Source of the DNA: Bacteroidaceae bacterium
GTDB lineage: Bacteria; Bacteroidota; Bacteroidia; Bacteroidales; Bacteroidaceae
NCBI GenBank assembly: GCA_017619585.1
Contig: JAFZSA010000005.1
Location: forward strand, 14,581-78,580
DNA length: 64,000 nt
Direction of reading: 5' to 3'
The notes beneath the pieces are model-generated. The model saw only the letters and a list, made by a program, of their open reading frames with translations, was not told the DNA's origin and did not search any database. Shown in pieces: positions 16,740-27,100 of this stretch (position 1 is its first letter; each line of letters opens with the position of its first letter). A program made the position numbers and the translations under genes.

Positions 16740-18401
16740 CTATTGTTTAATATCCGATAGTTTCTGCTTTGGTGCCACACGCTGAACGCTTTTCTTCAGT
16801 TCGCTTCCGGCTTTCTTGCCGCGCCAATTGAACACATCCATCTTGTCTGTTGGCCTGATATAGTCGAACCAGGCAAAGTTGGAAAGGTACAACTCGTTTG
16901 GCGGTATCAGGGGAACGGGGTACATGGTACCTGTAGCAGCCGGCATCCATACATAGTTAACCTTGTTATTCTGGATATACAGTTTCAGCAAGGTGGTCTC
17001 TGTATGGTTCATCTCAACCATGACGCTATCTTCGTTAAAGGGGTAGTAGTTGAAGTACACATTTCCTTTTGTGGTGGAAAGGTACATCTCGCCTTCTTTG
17101 AAGTAGAAATGCATCTCGTGTCCTGCAATCTGGTTGTAATGGATGCTGTCTATCTGCTCTACCGATAGTGCCTGACGCAGTACCTGCACGCTATCCAGTG
17201 TGCTGTCGTTGAAGAAGGATATTATCTCCTCGCCTAACATCTGCTGTCCGTTCTGCCAGAGGATGGGGTCATGATACATTACCAGGCAGGAGTCTTTGGA
17301 GTTATAGACCATGGAATCGCAGACGGCTTGAACATCCTCTCTGAAAGCACGGACCTTTCTGTAGGCATGCATAACCCTGTACATACTGTCAGTGTCGATA
17401 TAGTATGTGAAAACCTTAAAGGTGTCTGCATGAGCAAACAGGGTGTCTTTCTGGGAAAAGTCAATTACCATGGCACTGTCATATGCTTCGCAGTAGCCTA
17501 TGCTGTCAACATAATAACAGTAGTTGCCTGTAAGCATATTCTTGTTCTCGGTATCCGTATAGATGAAATTACCGAAGGCTTCGCCTATCTTTGAAGAGCC
17601 GTCCCATACAACGCTGTCGCCAACCAGGCGTTTTCCCTCGTTCACCAGGATACTCCTGTTAAGCATGTAAGATTCGTCCGTCTTGGTGTTATAATAACCC
17701 AGCTCTGAATAGATGTGACTCTCACCGTTCTCGATGTTGGACGGTCCTACCACATGTGCGATAGCTGTATTGGTATTATAATATAAGGTATCGGATACCA
17801 AGACAGTCTTTGGCGGTGCTGGAGGCTCCGGGTTAACCAGTCTGACATTATAGTTGAAAACGGCCTGATGTGTTGATGGCTGGTATTCACCCCAGTCACT
17901 CGTCAACTCATTTCCCTGGTCCAACAGACGTCCTCCCTCGAAGAAATATCCCAGGTCGTAGATGCGGTCATAGTCGAGACTGTCTGTATAGAGAATGGTC
18001 TTCAGATGTGTCAACACCACGTTGTAGCGGGCACGAGCCAGTCTGTCTATTCCGTTGTAATATAGTACGTCGCTGGTGAGCTTGAGTGTGTCTCCCTGCA
18101 CCATGCGTACATTTCCGTAAGCATCGAAAGAGTTTGTGGCTTCATAGTAAAGGGCACTGTCACAATACATGAGTGTTCCCTCATGACTGAACTGTACATT
18201 ACCGACTAAGAACTGTGCTGTCTGATGAAGTCGCTGGTCGAAATATAATTTATCGGCATGTAGCAGATGCACACGACTGTCTTTGCTTGCCGTTTTTGCT
18301 CTATTGTTATTTGCTGTCCTACGTACGGGGGTAACAGCAAGTAACACACAAACGCCAAACAAGATTAGTGTACATATTGCAGACAGACGATGATTCATCA
18401 C
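16740..18401 (-). CDS. OstA-like LPS-transport-related protein
   Basis: This 553-residue exported protein has an N-terminal hydrophobic segment (about 9-26, ICTLILFGVCVLLAV). The remainder is repeated beta-strand units of the OstA/LptA/LptD-N jelly-roll type: LLHADKLYFDQR, GNVQFSHEGTLMYCDSALYYEATNSFDAYGNV, LTSDVLYYN and so on. By family it acts in the periplasm in moving LPS to the outer membrane. Its start overlaps the stop of the upstream foldase gene by 4 nt. Neighbours (two periplasmic foldases, lptB about 10 kb away) fit outer-membrane assembly. No specific Lpt letter can be assigned. Confidence 0.85.
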   Translation of the reverse strand: MMNHRLSAICTLILFGVCVLLAVTPVRRTANNNRAKTASKDSRVHLLHADKLYFDQRLHQTAQFLVGNVQFSHEGTLMYCDSALYYEATNSFDAYGNVRMVQGDTLKLTSDVLYYNGIDRLARARYNVVLTHLKTILYTDSLDYDRIYDLGYFFEGGRLLDQGNELTSDWGEYQPSTHQAVFNYNVRLVNPEPPAPPKTVLVSDTLYYNTNTAIAHVVGPSNIENGESHIYSELGYYNTKTDESYMLNRSILVNEGKRLVGDSVVWDGSSKIGEAFGNFIYTDTENKNMLTGNYCYYVDSIGYCEAYDSAMVIDFSQKDTLFAHADTFKVFTYYIDTDSMYRVMHAYRKVRAFREDVQAVCDSMVYNSKDSCLVMYHDPILWQNGQQMLGEEIISFFNDSTLDSVQVLRQALSVEQIDSIHYNQIAGHEMHFYFKEGEMYLSTTKGNVYFNYYPFNEDSVMVEMNHTETTLLKLYIQNNKVNYVWMPAATGTMYPVPLIPPNELYLSNFAWFDYIRPTDKMDVFNWRGKKAGSELKKSVQRVAPKQKLSDIKQ

Positions 18402-19789
18402 TTAATCCAGCCGGGGTATTGGAACTCACAGTCGCGCCAGTCAGGATTTATCCTGATGTATGTTGTACGCTGTTTTTCTTTTATCCAATCAGTAATTACC
18501 TTTTCTTTCTTGTCTTCTTCCACTCGGGCTTTCAAGATCTGAAAATCCTCAGAGATGCTTGCCCTGTGAGAATTGATTCTGTTCTTCAGCTTTGCTATGG
18601 CACAGACGGTCTTTCCCTTGCTGTTTATCATTGTGAAAGGCTTGGAGATTTCGCCAATCTCCATGGTACTTATCACGCGTGCCAATTCAGGTGAGTAAGT
18701 TGAGAGCTCGCTCATCTCGAATCTTGTGGTGGTAATTTGTGAACCAGTCTGCTCATCAACCTTCAGGTTAGAAAGAATGCCGCGGTTGTTACGTGTATCC
18801 TTGTCGTCGGAGGCGTACAATACAGCCTCTTCGAAGGATACCTTCTCTCTGCGTATCTGCTCAGCTATTGAGTCAAGGTGAACCAAAGCAGTATCTATGT
18901 CCTGCTGCTGCACTTCAGGGCGTTTCAGGATATGACGGCATTTTACTTTATCACCACGCTTGTCAATCAACTGGATGATATGATAGCCGAACTCGCTTTG
19001 TGTAATCTTGCTGACCTTAGAAGGGTCTGTCAAGCCAAAGGCAACACTGGCAAAACCGGGGTCCAGCTCGCCACGTCCCATGTAAGGCATCTCACCTCCC
19101 TGACGGGCAGAGCCGGGATCCTCAGAATACAGGCGGGCTAGGGTGGCAAAGGATGTGCTGCCTGAATTTACGCGCTCGGCATATTCGCGCAGCGTGTTCT
19201 TTACGCGGTCAATTTCTTCCTGATGGATTCGTGGTTGCTGAACTAGCAGCTGAACCTCTACCTGAGTGGGAATCAGGGGCAGACTGTCTTCTGGCAGATC
19301 CTTGAAATACCTGCGAACCTCAGCGGGGGTGGCTTTTACATCCTCTGTCAGTTTCTTGGTGACTTCGCGCATGGTAAGAGTGCCCCTCCATTTGTCGTAG
19401 CTGTCTTCGCGTAACTGAGTCATGGTCTTTCTTGAGTATTCTTCCAACTTCTCCTTGGAACCATAAGACAGAATTGCCTGATTGATTTCCTCGTCCACAT
19501 ACTGGTTGATTTCAGCATCGGTTACCTCAATACTGTCTATGGCAGCCTGATGTAGGAAGAGTTTCTGGATTGCCAGCTGCTCAGGAATGACACAATATGG
19601 ATTGCCTGTGACAGAACTGCCAAACTCAAGGCGGCGTTTTTCTACGTCCGACCTCAGGATGGCTTCATCACCAATCACCCATACAACTTCATCTATCACA
19701 TTGCCCTGATTGCTTTGGGCAAAAGAAAAGACACTATAGATAGATAGGCATATCAGAGAAATATATCTGCCGCAGATCTTCATAAACAT
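18398..19789 (-). CDS. SurA-like periplasmic peptidyl-prolyl isomerase
   Basis: This 463-residue exported protein has a signal peptide (ICGRYISLICLSIYSVFSFAQ). A SurA N-terminal helical domain follows (VIDEVVWVIGDEAILRSDVE, typical of SurA). A clear parvulin domain (about 180-270) contains FATLARLYSEDPGSARQGGEMPYMGRGE and FGYHIIQLI. A second, more divergent parvulin-like region starts around VKCRHIL. It should chaperone outer-membrane beta-barrels. The start shares one base with the previous stop (TAATG). A second ATG two codons in (19783) is an equally good start. Confidence 0.88.
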   Translation of the reverse strand: MFMKICGRYISLICLSIYSVFSFAQSNQGNVIDEVVWVIGDEAILRSDVEKRRLEFGSSVTGNPYCVIPEQLAIQKLFLHQAAIDSIEVTDAEINQYVDEEINQAILSYGSKEKLEEYSRKTMTQLREDSYDKWRGTLTMREVTKKLTEDVKATPAEVRRYFKDLPEDSLPLIPTQVEVQLLVQQPRIHQEEIDRVKNTLREYAERVNSGSTSFATLARLYSEDPGSARQGGEMPYMGRGELDPGFASVAFGLTDPSKVSKITQSEFGYHIIQLIDKRGDKVKCRHILKRPEVQQQDIDTALVHLDSIAEQIRREKVSFEEAVLYASDDKDTRNNRGILSNLKVDEQTGSQITTTRFEMSELSTYSPELARVISTMEIGEISKPFTMINSKGKTVCAIAKLKNRINSHRASISEDFQILKARVEEDKKEKVITDWIKEKQRTTYIRINPDWRDCEFQYPGWIK

Positions 19790-21213
19790 TAGTGGTTATT
19801 TACTGTTTTCAGCACGTCTTCATGTATCTCGAAAGTGTAGCGCTTTCTTAGTTCTGCTACGTACTCGTCCTCGCGCAGGCGCTGGTAGTCCGTAACAATC
19901 TGGTTGCTGATGTCGGTCCATTCTGCAGGTCCTTTCTTCAGCACCTTTCCTACAACAGCAACGTATGGATAGTCCTTTATAGGGTTCAGCTTGGCACTCT
20001 TGTCTTTCAGGGCCAGTACGTCAACATTGGCATTCTCTCCCTTCTTGAAGAGTCTGCGCTCCATACGAACGGTTACGCTGTCTTTGTTAAACTGTTCACG
20101 TATCTTGACTGTCCATTTATCCTCAGGAACACCTTTAAGGCATTTCTTGACAGCCTTTACGTCGGCCTGGTTCTTGCAGTAATAAACAAGGCCGCGGAAG
20201 TGTGGTTCCTTCCAGGCATATTTTTTCTTGTTTGCCTTGAAGTAAGAAGCTAAGCCTGTGGTATCCTTGCTGGCAGGCTCCCAGATGTTCCTGCTGCACT
20301 CCTCGAAAAGCAACAGGCCATCGTGATACTCCTTCACCAGGTATTTCAATTCCTCGTCCTGAGCGCAGAGACGTTCAGTCTCCTCGTCAAGGATTTCCTC
20401 AACGGTCTTCTGGGGGGTAGAATGCTGGGCAATAGAATCCAATATCTGGGTTGCAAGCTGGTTCTCCAGTCCCTGTCTTTCCAAATAGTTGCGGATGTTT
20501 GCTTTCAGCTCGTCGTAGCTCTCCAGAGGCTTTTTGCCCATCAGTTTAATAATGTGATAGCCCACTGTTGAGAGGAAAGGTTCTGAGACCTGATTTACCT
20601 CCAGGCTATAGGCAACATCCTCAAACTCCTTCAATGTCTGGTTGGGACCAATCCAAGGGAGTAGACCGCCACGGGCTGCGGAGCCTGGGTCCTGAGAAAC
20701 CTTCTGGGCCAGTTCGGCGAAGTCGGCTCCATTCTTTATCTCCTGATAGATAGAGTCTATGCGTGCTTTAGCCTGAGCCTGAGCCTCTTCTGTGGCAGAT
20801 TGGGGAACACGTAAGAAGATATGTGCGGGTTGCAAAAGTTCCTTGCCCTGCAGGCTTGCCAGCAACTGATTATAATACTTCTGGCACTCCTCTTCCATTG
20901 CATTCTGGGGAACGAGCAGAGGGCGGATTTGCTGGTCGCGATACTGGCGGAACTCTTTCTGATAGCTTGAGAGGGTATCCAGGTGGTGGTCCAAAGCTGC
21001 CAATACCTTCAACTTGTAATTGACAAAAAGCTGTGCATATTCTTCTATGCTCTTCTTGTCCAGCACGCCATCAGAGTTGTTCTTGTTGTAGTTGTACTCA
21101 AACTCGCTGCGTGGAACCGGCTGCCCGTTTACGTGCATCACGATGGGATCGTCCTGAGCATTGGCACCAACGCCTGCAACAAGAAACAAAAATGAACACA
21201 GAATCTTCTTCAT
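19789..21213 (-). CDS. Parvulin-type periplasmic foldase (PpiC family)
   Basis: The protein has 474 residues with a signal peptide (MKKILCSFLFLVAGVGANAQ). One parvulin domain lies at about 120-235: AHIFLRVPQ, FAELAQKVSQDPGSAARGGLLPWIG and VGYHIIKLMG. The rest is helical and lacks a clear second isomerase domain. It is probably a PPIase/chaperone for envelope proteins, paralogous to the next gene. It starts 13 nt after the guaB stop and overlaps the next gene at TAATG, so guaB and the envelope genes may share a transcript. Confidence 0.87.
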   Translation of the reverse strand: MKKILCSFLFLVAGVGANAQDDPIVMHVNGQPVPRSEFEYNYNKNNSDGVLDKKSIEEYAQLFVNYKLKVLAALDHHLDTLSSYQKEFRQYRDQQIRPLLVPQNAMEEECQKYYNQLLASLQGKELLQPAHIFLRVPQSATEEAQAQAKARIDSIYQEIKNGADFAELAQKVSQDPGSAARGGLLPWIGPNQTLKEFEDVAYSLEVNQVSEPFLSTVGYHIIKLMGKKPLESYDELKANIRNYLERQGLENQLATQILDSIAQHSTPQKTVEEILDEETERLCAQDEELKYLVKEYHDGLLLFEECSRNIWEPASKDTTGLASYFKANKKKYAWKEPHFRGLVYYCKNQADVKAVKKCLKGVPEDKWTVKIREQFNKDSVTVRMERRLFKKGENANVDVLALKDKSAKLNPIKDYPYVAVVGKVLKKGPAEWTDISNQIVTDYQRLREDEYVAELRKRYTFEIHEDVLKTVNNH

Positions 21214-21226
21214 ACCTTATATACTA

Positions 21227-22708
<1,482 letters not shown>

Positions 22709-22781
22709 TTATATAGAATTTATTGCGTGCAAAAGTACAAAAAAAAACTGATTATTCCGATACAAAAAAAGCCAATTTTTC

Positions 22782-24953
22782 TTAATTGGCCATTTCTGAA
22801 AGGAACTTGATGCGAACAAGGCGGATTTCGGTCTCTGTATAGTCCTCTCCCAGGGCATCCAGAGCCTCGTCTATATCATCTGTTTCGGATTCTTCCATGA
22901 AATAGTCATAGATATCCTGCATGTCGTCCTCGTCCATTATGTCCTCGATATAATAGTCGATATTTAACTTTGTTCCGCTATAGACGATAGTCTCTATTTC
23001 ATCCAGTAGTTCCTCCATTGTCAGACCCTTGGCCTTTGCAATATCCTCAAGCGCCAGCTTGCGGTCAATGCCTTCAATGATGCTGACTTTGTTCTTGCTC
23101 TTGTTTACTACGGTACGGACACGCAAATCCTCAAGGCGTTCAATCTCGTTCTCCTCGCAGTATTTTGCTATCAGCTCGCAGAATTCCTTGCCGTAGCGGG
23201 CGGCTTTACCATCACCTACACCCCTGATGTTCTTCAACTCGTCTATCGAGATGGGGTAGGTAGTTGCCATATCTTCCAAAGACGGATCTTGGAAAATGAC
23301 GTAGGGTGGAACGCCCTTCTTCTCGGCAATGCTCTTGCGGAGTGATTTTAGCATACTGAAGAGTACCTCGTCCAGTACGGCAGATTCGCTGCCAGCGGGC
23401 TCTTCGTATTCGTCGAACTCGTTGTCCTTCGAAATCCAGAATTCAACGGGTTTGCGCATGAAGTTTCTTCCTTCGGCTGTGATTTTCAGAAGGCCGTAGT
23501 TCTCTACTTCCTTCTCGATGTAACCTGAAATCATTCCCTGACGGATGACGGCGTTCCAGAAGCTTGCTTCGTGTTTGTCTCCACAACCGAAGCAGTCCAG
23601 ATCCTCGTGTCTGTGTGCGATGATCTCTTCTGTCTCGCGTCCTACAAGGATGTCTATGACATGATTAACCTTAAAGTTACACTTGACGGTGTCTATAACC
23701 TTCAGAGCCAGAAGCAGCTCGTCTGAAGCCTCTTGTTTCTCCTTCGGATGTCTGCAGTTGTCGCAGTTGCCGCAATTGTCGGGCTCGTATTCCTCCCCGA
23801 AGTAGTGAAGCAGGAATTTCCTTCGGCAAATAGAGGTCTCGGCATAAGCTGAGGTCTCCTGTAGCAGTTGTCGACCGATGTCCTGCTCGGCTACAGGTTT
23901 CCCTTCCATGAACTTTTCCAGTTTACGCAAGTCCTTGGGGGAATAGAATGTCAGGCAATAGCCTTCTCCGCCATCACGTCCGGCACGACCTGTTTCCTGA
24001 TAATAGCCCTCCAGGCTTTTGGGTATGTCATAGTGAATCACAAACCTTACGTCCGGCTTGTCGATTCCCATACCGAAAGCAATGGTGGCCACGATAACAT
24101 CCAGGCGCTCCATTAGGAAGTCGTCCTGTGTCTCGCTTCTTACCTGAGATTCCATACCGGCATGGTAGGCTCTGGCGTTTATCTGGTTGGCACGCAGAAT
24201 CTCTGCCAGTTCCTCTACTTTCTTGCGGCTTAGGCAGTAGATGATTCCGCTCTTGCCTTTGTGCTGCATGATGAAACGGATGATGTCCTTGTCCACATCC
24301 TTCGTTTTCGGGCGTACCTCATAATATAGGTTGGGTCTGTTGAACGAACTCTTGAACTCCGTTGCGTCCAACATTCCCAGATTCTTCTTTATGTCACCTC
24401 TTACCTTGTCTGTTGCCGTAGCTGTCAGAGCTATGATGGGAGCCTCGCCTATCTGGTTCACGATGGGACGGATGCGGCGGTATTCGGGGCGGAAGTCGTG
24501 ACCCCATTCTGAGATACAGTGTGCTTCGTCAACGGCATAGAATGAAATCTTGACGCTGGTCAGGAAGCTTACGTTGTCATCCTTTGTCAGTGATTCGGGA
24601 GCCACATATAGTAACTTGGTTCTGCCTGCCTTCACATCGCGCTTGACGATGTCAATCTGGCTCTTTGTCAGAGATGAGTTCAGGAAATGGGCTATGCCGT
24701 CATCTTCGCTGACCTGTCGGATAGCATCCACTTGGTTCTTCATCAAGGCAATAAGGGGAGATATGACAATTGCCGTTCCTTCCATCAGCAAGGCGGGCAA
24801 TTGGTAACATAGAGACTTGCCTCCTCCGGTGGGCATCAGCACAAAAGTGTCATGCCCTGCTAAAACATTTCGGATTATAGCTTCCTGGTCGCCTTTGAAG
24901 CAGTCAAAGCCGAAATAATGTTTCAGTTGTTCTGTCAGATTCAAATTCTCCAT
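22782..24953 (-). CDS. recQ: ATP-dependent DNA helicase RecQ
   Basis: This 723-residue protein has the full RecQ layout. The SF2 helicase includes MPTGGGKSLCYQLPALL and AVDEAHCISEWGHDFRPEY. The Zn-binding Cys cluster is ICRRKFLLHYFGEEYEPDNC plus NCDNC. A winged-helix RQC region follows, then one HRDC domain (about 520-600, with YPISIDELKNIRGVGDGKA). An acidic C-terminal extension (EDIMDEDDMQDIYDYFMEES) goes beyond E. coli RecQ. The enzyme acts in recombination and fork repair. It has its own promoter and is transcribed separately from clpX. Confidence 0.96.
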   Translation of the reverse strand: MENLNLTEQLKHYFGFDCFKGDQEAIIRNVLAGHDTFVLMPTGGGKSLCYQLPALLMEGTAIVISPLIALMKNQVDAIRQVSEDDGIAHFLNSSLTKSQIDIVKRDVKAGRTKLLYVAPESLTKDDNVSFLTSVKISFYAVDEAHCISEWGHDFRPEYRRIRPIVNQIGEAPIIALTATATDKVRGDIKKNLGMLDATEFKSSFNRPNLYYEVRPKTKDVDKDIIRFIMQHKGKSGIIYCLSRKKVEELAEILRANQINARAYHAGMESQVRSETQDDFLMERLDVIVATIAFGMGIDKPDVRFVIHYDIPKSLEGYYQETGRAGRDGGEGYCLTFYSPKDLRKLEKFMEGKPVAEQDIGRQLLQETSAYAETSICRRKFLLHYFGEEYEPDNCGNCDNCRHPKEKQEASDELLLALKVIDTVKCNFKVNHVIDILVGRETEEIIAHRHEDLDCFGCGDKHEASFWNAVIRQGMISGYIEKEVENYGLLKITAEGRNFMRKPVEFWISKDNEFDEYEEPAGSESAVLDEVLFSMLKSLRKSIAEKKGVPPYVIFQDPSLEDMATTYPISIDELKNIRGVGDGKAARYGKEFCELIAKYCEENEIERLEDLRVRTVVNKSKNKVSIIEGIDRKLALEDIAKAKGLTMEELLDEIETIVYSGTKLNIDYYIEDIMDEDDMQDIYDYFMEESETDDIDEALDALGEDYTETEIRLVRIKFLSEMAN

Positions 24954-24978
24954 ATTGTATTATCTGCAAATCTCCTTA

Positions 24979-25010
24979 CAAAGTTATATTATTTTTTCAA
25001 TACGAAACAA
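24979..25010 (-). promoter_or_regulatory. recQ promoter
   Basis: On the minus strand TTG (25010-25008), 21 nt, TAACTTTG (24986-24979) is close to consensus. The start would lie about 20 nt upstream of the recQ ATG. Confidence 0.55.
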
Positions 25011-25042
25011 GTTTTTGGTCAAGAATTTTATCATTAATAATC

Positions 25043-25079
25043 AAAAAAAATGGAAGAAACCTCTCCAGTTCCTTCCATT
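25043..25079 (-). terminator. Terminator of the tig-clpP-clpX transcript
   Basis: A 7-bp stem (AATGGAA 25049-25055 with TTCCATT 25073-25079) is followed on the minus strand by a run of eight T's. It lies 20 nt beyond the clpX stop. Confidence 0.65.
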
Positions 25080-25099
25080 TAACTTATTTTTCTTTGTAA

Positions 25100-26329
25100 T
25101 TATGCTGTAAGATGGTGTGATTTCTCAATCTGCTTACGTGCATAATCTTCTGTTACTACAAAAGTCTTTTCCTTACCCGAAGGGGCATCGTATTGCGCGT
25201 CTATCATTACAGCCTCCATAATGCTGCGCAGACCTCTGGCGCCTAGTTTGTATTCTACAGCCTTGTCAACCATGTACTCAAGAGCCTCCGGCTCGAAGGT
25301 CAGCTTGATGCCATCCATCTCAAATAGCTTTATCTGCTGCTTGACAAGTGAGTTCTTGGGTTCTGTGAGGATATTGCGCAGGGCGGTACGGTCAAGGGGA
25401 TTCAGATAAGTGAGCACGGGCAGACGGCCGATTATCTCGGGGATAAGTCCGAAACTCTTCAGATCCTGTGGTACAATGTACTTCATCAGGTCTTTCGAAT
25501 CTATCTTCTGCAGATTCTGAACGCTGTTGTATCCTACTACATGGGTGTTCAGTCGTTGTGCAATCTTCTTCTCTATTCCGTCAAAGGCGCCACCGCAGAT
25601 AAACAGAATGTTGCGGGTGTCCACATGGATGTAGTCCTGATCGGGGTGCTTTCTGCCACCCTTTGGCGGAACATTCACCATGGAACCTTCCAACAGCTTG
25701 AGTAAGCCCTGCTGAACGCCCTCGCCGCTCACGTCGCGTGTAATGCTTGGGTTGTCGCTCTTGCGGGCAATCTTGTCTATCTCGTCTATGAATACAATGC
25801 CGCGTTCGGCAGCTTTTACGTCATAGTCAGCCACCTGAAGCAGACGGCTCAGGATGCTCTCTACGTCTTCGCCCACATAACCGGCTTCGGTAAATACTGT
25901 GGCATCAACGATGGTGAAGGGGACTTTTAGTAATTTGGCAATGGTTCTTGCCAACAGGGTCTTTCCCGTTCCGGTAGAGCCCACCATAATTACATTGCTC
26001 TTCTCGATCTCCACGCCGTCATCGCCTTTCGTCTGTCCCAGTCTTTTGTAGTGATTATAGACAGAAACGGCCAGATAGCGCTTGGCGTCATCCTGTCCGA
26101 TCACGTACTGGTCCAGATATTCCTTAATTTGCTTAGGTTTGGGGATGTCCTTAGTTCCGAAGTCGTTGGCATGGCTGGAATCGCCATGAGCGATGTTCTC
26201 CTTAACTATCTGGTAAGCTTGCGTGGCACAGTCGCTGCAGATGTAGCCGTTGATTCCTGACAACAGCAGGGGTACTTCCTTTTCCGAGCGCCCGCAAAAT
26301 GAACATGTATTATACTTACGTGATGCCAT
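25100..26329 (-). CDS. clpX: ATP-dependent Clp protease ATP-binding subunit ClpX
   Basis: This 409-residue unfoldase has an N-terminal C4 zinc-binding domain ([10 protein letters not shown]...CSDC, 8-34), Walker A GSTGTGKT, Walker [11 protein letters not shown], and the pore/sensor regions of HslU/ClpX AAA+ proteins. It recognises and unfolds tagged substrates and feeds them to ClpP. It starts 3 nt after clpP, the standard clpP-clpX arrangement. Confidence 0.98.
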   Translation of the reverse strand: MASRKYNTCSFCGRSEKEVPLLLSGINGYICSDCATQAYQIVKENIAHGDSSHANDFGTKDIPKPKQIKEYLDQYVIGQDDAKRYLAVSVYNHYKRLGQTKGDDGVEIEKSNVIMVGSTGTGKTLLARTIAKLLKVPFTIVDATVFTEAGYVGEDVESILSRLLQVADYDVKAAERGIVFIDEIDKIARKSDNPSITRDVSGEGVQQGLLKLLEGSMVNVPPKGGRKHPDQDYIHVDTRNILFICGGAFDGIEKKIAQRLNTHVVGYNSVQNLQKIDSKDLMKYIVPQDLKSFGLIPEIIGRLPVLTYLNPLDRTALRNILTEPKNSLVKQQIKLFEMDGIKLTFEPEALEYMVDKAVEYKLGARGLRSIMEAVMIDAQYDAPSGKEKTFVVTEDYARKQIEKSHHLTA

Positions 26330-26332
26330 TCT

Positions 26333-27001
26333 TTATTGCTTCTTAGCCAATACCTGATCTATCATTCCATACTCCTTAGCCTCCTGAGCGGTCATCCAGT
26401 AGTCTCGGTCGCTGTCGGCCCATACTTTGTCAAAGTCGGTGTGAGAGTGGTTGGCGATGATAGTGTAGAGTTCCTTTTTCAGTTTCTGGATCTCGCGGGC
26501 GGTAATCTCGATGTCACTGGCTTGTCCCTGAGCGCCGCCCATCGGCTGGTGAATCATAACCCTGCTATGAGTCAACGCGCTACGCTTACCCTCGGCACCG
26601 GCTACCAGCAGTACGGCTGCCATGCTTGCTGCCATGCCTGTACATATGGTAGCTACATCGCTGCTGATGAACTGCATGGTATCATATATACCCAAACCGG
26701 CATACACACTTCCGCCAGGACTATTGACATATATACTGATATCCTTGCCAGGGTCAACGCTGTCAAGATACAACAACTGAGCCTGCAAGGTATTGGCGGT
26801 ATAATCGTCAATCTGTGTACCCAGGAAAATGATACGGTCCATCATCAAACGGCTGAATACGTCCATCTGGGTAACGTTCAACTGACGTTCCTCCAGGATG
26901 TAGGGGTTCAGGTATTGGTTCTGTGCGCTTATCACGTCATCCAACACCATGCTGTTCATACCCAGGTGGCGAGTAGCGTATTTTTTGAAGTCGTTGTTCA
27001 T
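26333..27001 (-). CDS. clpP: ATP-dependent Clp protease proteolytic subunit ClpP
   Basis: This 222-residue serine protease has catalytic Ser126 in GMAASMAAVLL, His151 in VMIHQPMGG, and an Asp in the C-terminal DRDYWMTAQEAKEYGMID segment. The N-terminus is about 20 residues longer than in E. coli, as usual in Bacteroidetes. It forms the degradation chamber used by ClpX. It lies between tig and clpX, with a strong hairpin in the tig-clpP gap. Confidence 0.98.
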   Translation of the reverse strand: MNNDFKKYATRHLGMNSMVLDDVISAQNQYLNPYILEERQLNVTQMDVFSRLMMDRIIFLGTQIDDYTANTLQAQLLYLDSVDPGKDISIYVNSPGGSVYAGLGIYDTMQFISSDVATICTGMAASMAAVLLVAGAEGKRSALTHSRVMIHQPMGGAQGQASDIEITAREIQKLKKELYTIIANHSHTDFDKVWADSDRDYWMTAQEAKEYGMIDQVLAKKQ

Positions 27002-27025
27002 TTTGGTATGTCTTTTTGTTAAGTG

Positions 27026-27057
27026 AAATAGGGACGGCCCTTGGACCGCCCCCTATT
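27026..27057 (-). promoter_or_regulatory. GC-rich hairpin between tig and clpP
   Basis: The transcript would fold AATAGGG...CCCTATT with an inner CGGTCC/GGCCG stem, about 25 nt upstream of the clpP start. No T-run follows, so it is more likely an mRNA-processing or stability element than a terminator. A hairpin starting and ending with the same words occurs at 51319-51350. Confidence 0.5.
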
Positions 27058-27100
27058 ATCTGATTATCGTTATCTTTTGCTTGATATGCAAGAAAGCGGA

